Positions 12,019 through 14,486 of a stretch of 14,486 bases of DNA are shown in pieces. Source of the stretch: a bacterium. Lineage in GTDB: Bacteria > Tectomicrobia > Entotheonellia > Entotheonellales > Entotheonellaceae. Location of the stretch: NCBI GenBank assembly GCA_027294925.1, contig JAPULM010000013.1, forward strand, positions 1 through 14,486, given 5' to 3'. Position 1 is the stretch's first letter. Each line of letters begins with the position of its first letter. A program made the position numbers and the translations under genes. Below the pieces are notes generated by a model. That model was not told where the DNA came from, ran no database searches, and saw only the letters and a list, made by a program, of their open reading frames with translations.

Positions 12019-14157
12019 CTAGTTGCGTGAGTGATACCAACGCCACAAACTGCCCACCGCAGCACCGGCCAAAAGGCCACCGAGGGTGCCGGCAGCAAAG
12101 AGAAAATACCACTGCAATGCGGACAGCGACTGATTTAAGATATAGATCAAAAAGACCAAAAAAACTAAAAGGGCAATATTGGCAACAATGCTTCCGAAGA
12201 TGGCTGTCAGAAAGACAAAGCGGAGATTGGCATGCCCATCTCTGCCTTCAGGAGCTTGGCGTTTATCTGTTGCTTCAAGCTCTCTAATGGTTGTTTTTAA
12301 AGATTGTAGATCGTGCCATGCACACCAAAATTGATCCGCATTGGTGAACGAGTCAATACCCTGCAGTCGGGATAGCTGTATGTTCATACCTGCCATTCGC
12401 TGATCTTTGATGTCTTGTCCACCTAAGTTTAAAGCAAATATTAGCGCTTTTAGCTCTTGCGCTACGTTACCCAAGCTGGAATTGAAACCTTTGTGAAGAT
12501 ACGCAATTCGCTGAGAGAGTAGGATCTGGTATCGTTTTTGGATCACCTCAGCTTCTTTAACGGCATCGCAATAACCCAAATAACTATCGCTCTTAATACG
12601 CTCCGTTACCAGTTGGAGGGAACGTTCGGCGGTTTGTAGCTCCGCTTCAGGCTGCTGGTACCACTCACGTAGCTCGTTGTATTTATCACTTGCCTGCTTC
12701 ATCTGAACCAATGCAAGGTTGCGTGTTTCCTGTAAAATGGTGGTTAGAATGGGTGAAATACGGTTTCGAAAATGCACAAAGGCTGGATCAAGCGCCACTT
12801 TTAAAAAGGCTGTGCGATCTTCAGAGGTTAGTTTTTTAAGATAATTGGAAAGGTTTAAATTGTTGTTCAACTTAAATTGAATTGCTCTTCTACGATAATT
12901 CGCCTCGTCTAAATATGGATATCGATCGAGGGCTTTATTGAGTTCTTGTTGGGCTTTCTCCATTTGCCCATCAAGATCGAATGAGCGATGCAAAAGGAGG
13001 TGAATATAGGCGCCTTGCAAGTTGGTTTTTACAAGTGGCAAGGCCTTGCGCCAGTATTGCTGGGTGGTATAAGACTGCCCATTTTCCATTGCCAAAAAGC
13101 CAAGTGCGACGTAAGGCTTATGATCGCCCCGATTGCTATCCAGAGCTGCATCAAGATACTGCTGGGCTTCTTTTAGCCGTCCAGCCCGTAGGGCATCTAC
13201 CCCGAGACACAACCGTGTACCCGCTAATGAAGATGTTACAACCGGACTTGGTTGGCATAAAGAACGCCAATTTTCATTGCTTGCTACCCAAACCCTGCTT
13301 AAAAAACGAAGCTGGTATGGTAAATAAATTTCATAATAGGCTTCAAACATGTCTTCATTGTCTTTTTCCACTAAAGTAGACGCATTGAGGTCCGCTTGTT
13401 GAAAACGCCCTAAGACTTTATGCAAGGGTTGATAGCCTAATTGATTCAGCTTCCCAGCATTTCTTGACATTTGCTTGGAAGGACAGTTCATGGCCAGATG
13501 TTCTTTTAACCCGCAATAAAAACAAGCATGGTGGGTGCCGGAAAAACTTCGAAATGAGGTTGTGTTGGCCACTAGTTCTGCGCTTTGTTGCCAAAGCACC
13601 TCATAAACGTCCACGTCATCCTCATCTTCCTTGCAGCAAATCGGGCCATAAGGAAGCAGAGGCGGTTCATCATCCCTGTTTAATTGATCATAGACAGCCT
13701 GAGACAGTAGAATTTGGGCAGCTTCAGTAGCGTCATTCAAGCGTGCTGAAATGTTTAAGAGTTCCTCGCAGACCTCATCCGTTTCGCCTCCCGCGCTGCC
13801 ATAATGGAGTGCGATTTTAGTTTGTACAGGTGGAGGGTCTGAATCGCTCTCATTATCGTCCAGCAGGCTCTGCTGGATGGCTACTGAGCAGTTCAAAGCG
13901 TCTGTAACGTTGCTAAACGACGCCACTACGGTATCATCCATCGGTTTTCTAATACGCCCCGCGTACTGCTCAATTAGTTGCACCAGAGTATCATAATGTC
14001 GTTGGGCGACCTTACGCCCTTCGAGATGATTGTTTTTTTGCGGTAAGGGAGATGAGTCGACAAGATTAGCAAGCAACAAACAAAGATTTTGCCCTAAGGT
14101 TGGCGCAATAGAGCGTACGTCATTGTTCTCACTTAAGACAGGCTGCGACGATTGCAT
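12019..14157 (-). CDS. Multidomain membrane protein: degenerate class III cyclase domain, CCHC zinc knuckle, TPR-like repeats, C-terminal anchor
   Basis: 712 residues from the chosen ATG. Residues about 22-160 read like an adenylate/guanylate cyclase homology domain: LCLLLANLVDSS (25-36), a helix up to IEQYAGRIRKPMDDTVVASF (62-81), SNVTDALNCSVAIQQSLL (82-99), KIALHYGSAGG (114-124), LLNISARLNDATEAAQILLS (133-152). The first metal Asp is Asn (N31), while D74/D75, N135 and R139 remain. C212-x2-C215-x4-H220-x4-C225 is an exact zinc knuckle. Residues about 313-430 hold two or three TPR-like repeats (LCLGVDALRAGRLKEAQQYLDAAL is the clearest). Residues about 470-560 are charged and helical, probably coiled coil. 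Membrane helices are at about 646-674 and 682-705, the second with a glycine zipper, leaving N- and C-termini in the cytoplasm. The frame is open to a TTG at 14193, but TGAGGA 4 nt before the ATG at 14157 supports the shorter form. I infer a membrane-tethered sensor or scaffold; catalysis is doubtful. Confidence 0.85.
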   Translation of the reverse strand: MQSSQPVLSENNDVRSIAPTLGQNLCLLLANLVDSSPLPQKNNHLEGRKVAQRHYDTLVQLIEQYAGRIRKPMDDTVVASFSNVTDALNCSVAIQQSLLDDNESDSDPPPVQTKIALHYGSAGGETDEVCEELLNISARLNDATEAAQILLSQAVYDQLNRDDEPPLLPYGPICCKEDEDDVDVYEVLWQQSAELVANTTSFRSFSGTHHACFYCGLKEHLAMNCPSKQMSRNAGKLNQLGYQPLHKVLGRFQQADLNASTLVEKDNEDMFEAYYEIYLPYQLRFLSRVWVASNENWRSLCQPSPVVTSSLAGTRLCLGVDALRAGRLKEAQQYLDAALDSNRGDHKPYVALGFLAMENGQSYTTQQYWRKALPLVKTNLQGAYIHLLLHRSFDLDGQMEKAQQELNKALDRYPYLDEANYRRRAIQFKLNNNLNLSNYLKKLTSEDRTAFLKVALDPAFVHFRNRISPILTTILQETRNLALVQMKQASDKYNELREWYQQPEAELQTAERSLQLVTERIKSDSYLGYCDAVKEAEVIQKRYQILLSQRIAYLHKGFNSSLGNVAQELKALIFALNLGGQDIKDQRMAGMNIQLSRLQGIDSFTNADQFWCAWHDLQSLKTTIRELEATDKRQAPEGRDGHANLRFVFLTAIFGSIVANIALLVFLVFLIYILNQSLSALQWYFLFAAGTLGGLLAGAAVGSLWRWYHSRN

Positions 14158-14486
14158 GGATTCCTCAAGCCCATTAGTCTCAGTTGGAGACAAAGCTTTT
14201 TGGATGGATTTTTTGCTGCGCTTTCTTCAATCATACAGATAGTTGTGAAGCGTAGGAACCAGAGTCCTTTATCGTCAATCGTAGATGGATGGTTTAGGGC
14301 GAATGTTGCTGGTTGCGATCTGACCCGTGCTCTATATGCTGGGATGCAGGGAAGGCGGCTTGTGGACGTGAAAGGGAAACAAGGTCTTGCTGCAAAACAT
14401 TATATGTCACCCTCGACAGAATAAATAGACCTGGTATATCATCGTGTTTAGCAGCAATTGACGCACCTTTTTTGGCGAAGCTCAAC
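14158..14486. other. Non-coding region upstream of the 712-residue protein gene
   Basis: About 330 bp without a supportable gene. Short frames on both strands lack ribosome-binding sites and recognisable sequence. On the minus strand TATAAT occurs at 14399-14404, but no acceptable -35 box lies 16-18 bp upstream, so it is only a weak promoter candidate for the gene starting at 14157. No tRNA, repeat or terminator was seen. Confidence 0.4.

Noticed and set aside
14158..14193. TTG at 14193 as the start of the large protein
   Set aside because: It has only a weak A-rich upstream sequence, whereas ATG 14157 has TGAGGA at good spacing.
14294..14485. 63-codon minus-strand frame at the right edge and overlapping plus-strand frames
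   Set aside because: No ribosome-binding site or protein-like composition; the region contains stretches typical of non-coding sequence.

Overview
The window looks like ordinary chromosome from a gammaproteobacterium. The evidence is a YbeD/DUF493 protein, a YheT-type hydrolase, a PilZ protein behind a sigma-54-like promoter, and Shine-Dalgarno-led genes of moderate GC. The species cannot be named from the sequence. I see no rRNA, tRNA, CRISPR array, insertion sequence, integrase or phage gene.

Layout. On the left (1-2056), two minus-strand genes read toward the window edge: an exported SUMF1/FGE-fold protein, then a class III, glutamate-1-semialdehyde-aminomutase-like aminotransferase cut by the edge. 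From 2192 to 3736 a plus-strand group begins at a good sigma-70 promoter: an atypical low-molecular-weight phosphatase, a DUF493 protein and a HAD phosphatase. It meets an AlkA-type DNA glycosylase tail to tail with an 18-bp overlap. The plus-strand pair 4841-7410 (N-acyl-D-amino-acid deacylase and YheT-like alpha/beta hydrolase, 2 bp apart) looks like an operon. From 7453 to 14157 every gene is on the minus strand. In the direction of transcription these are a 712-residue multidomain membrane protein, a doubtful Cys-rich ORF, a TrmH/SpoU RNA methyltransferase, a COG0523 (CobW-like) GTPase, a PilZ protein, a possible 47-codon ORF containing a strong hairpin, a second HAD hydrolase and a LOG-family phosphoribohydrolase. 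Gaps of 120-400 bp suggest several transcription units.

The most unusual gene is 12019-14157. It joins a degenerate class III nucleotide-cyclase domain, an exact CCHC zinc knuckle (C-x2-C-x4-H-x4-C, rare in bacteria), TPR-like repeats, a probable coiled coil and a C-terminal two-helix membrane anchor. I do not recognise this combination. The predicted topology puts all the soluble domains in the cytoplasm.

Regulatory signals worth attention are a near-perfect -24/-12 (RpoN) promoter upstream of the PilZ gene, a sigma-70 promoter plus operator-like repeats before the CobW-like gene, a 17-codon leader ORF with a very strong ribosome-binding site overlapping the start of the RNA methyltransferase, and a hairpin in the 5' region of the second HAD gene. 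All functions are assigned from motifs read by eye; no database search was run.
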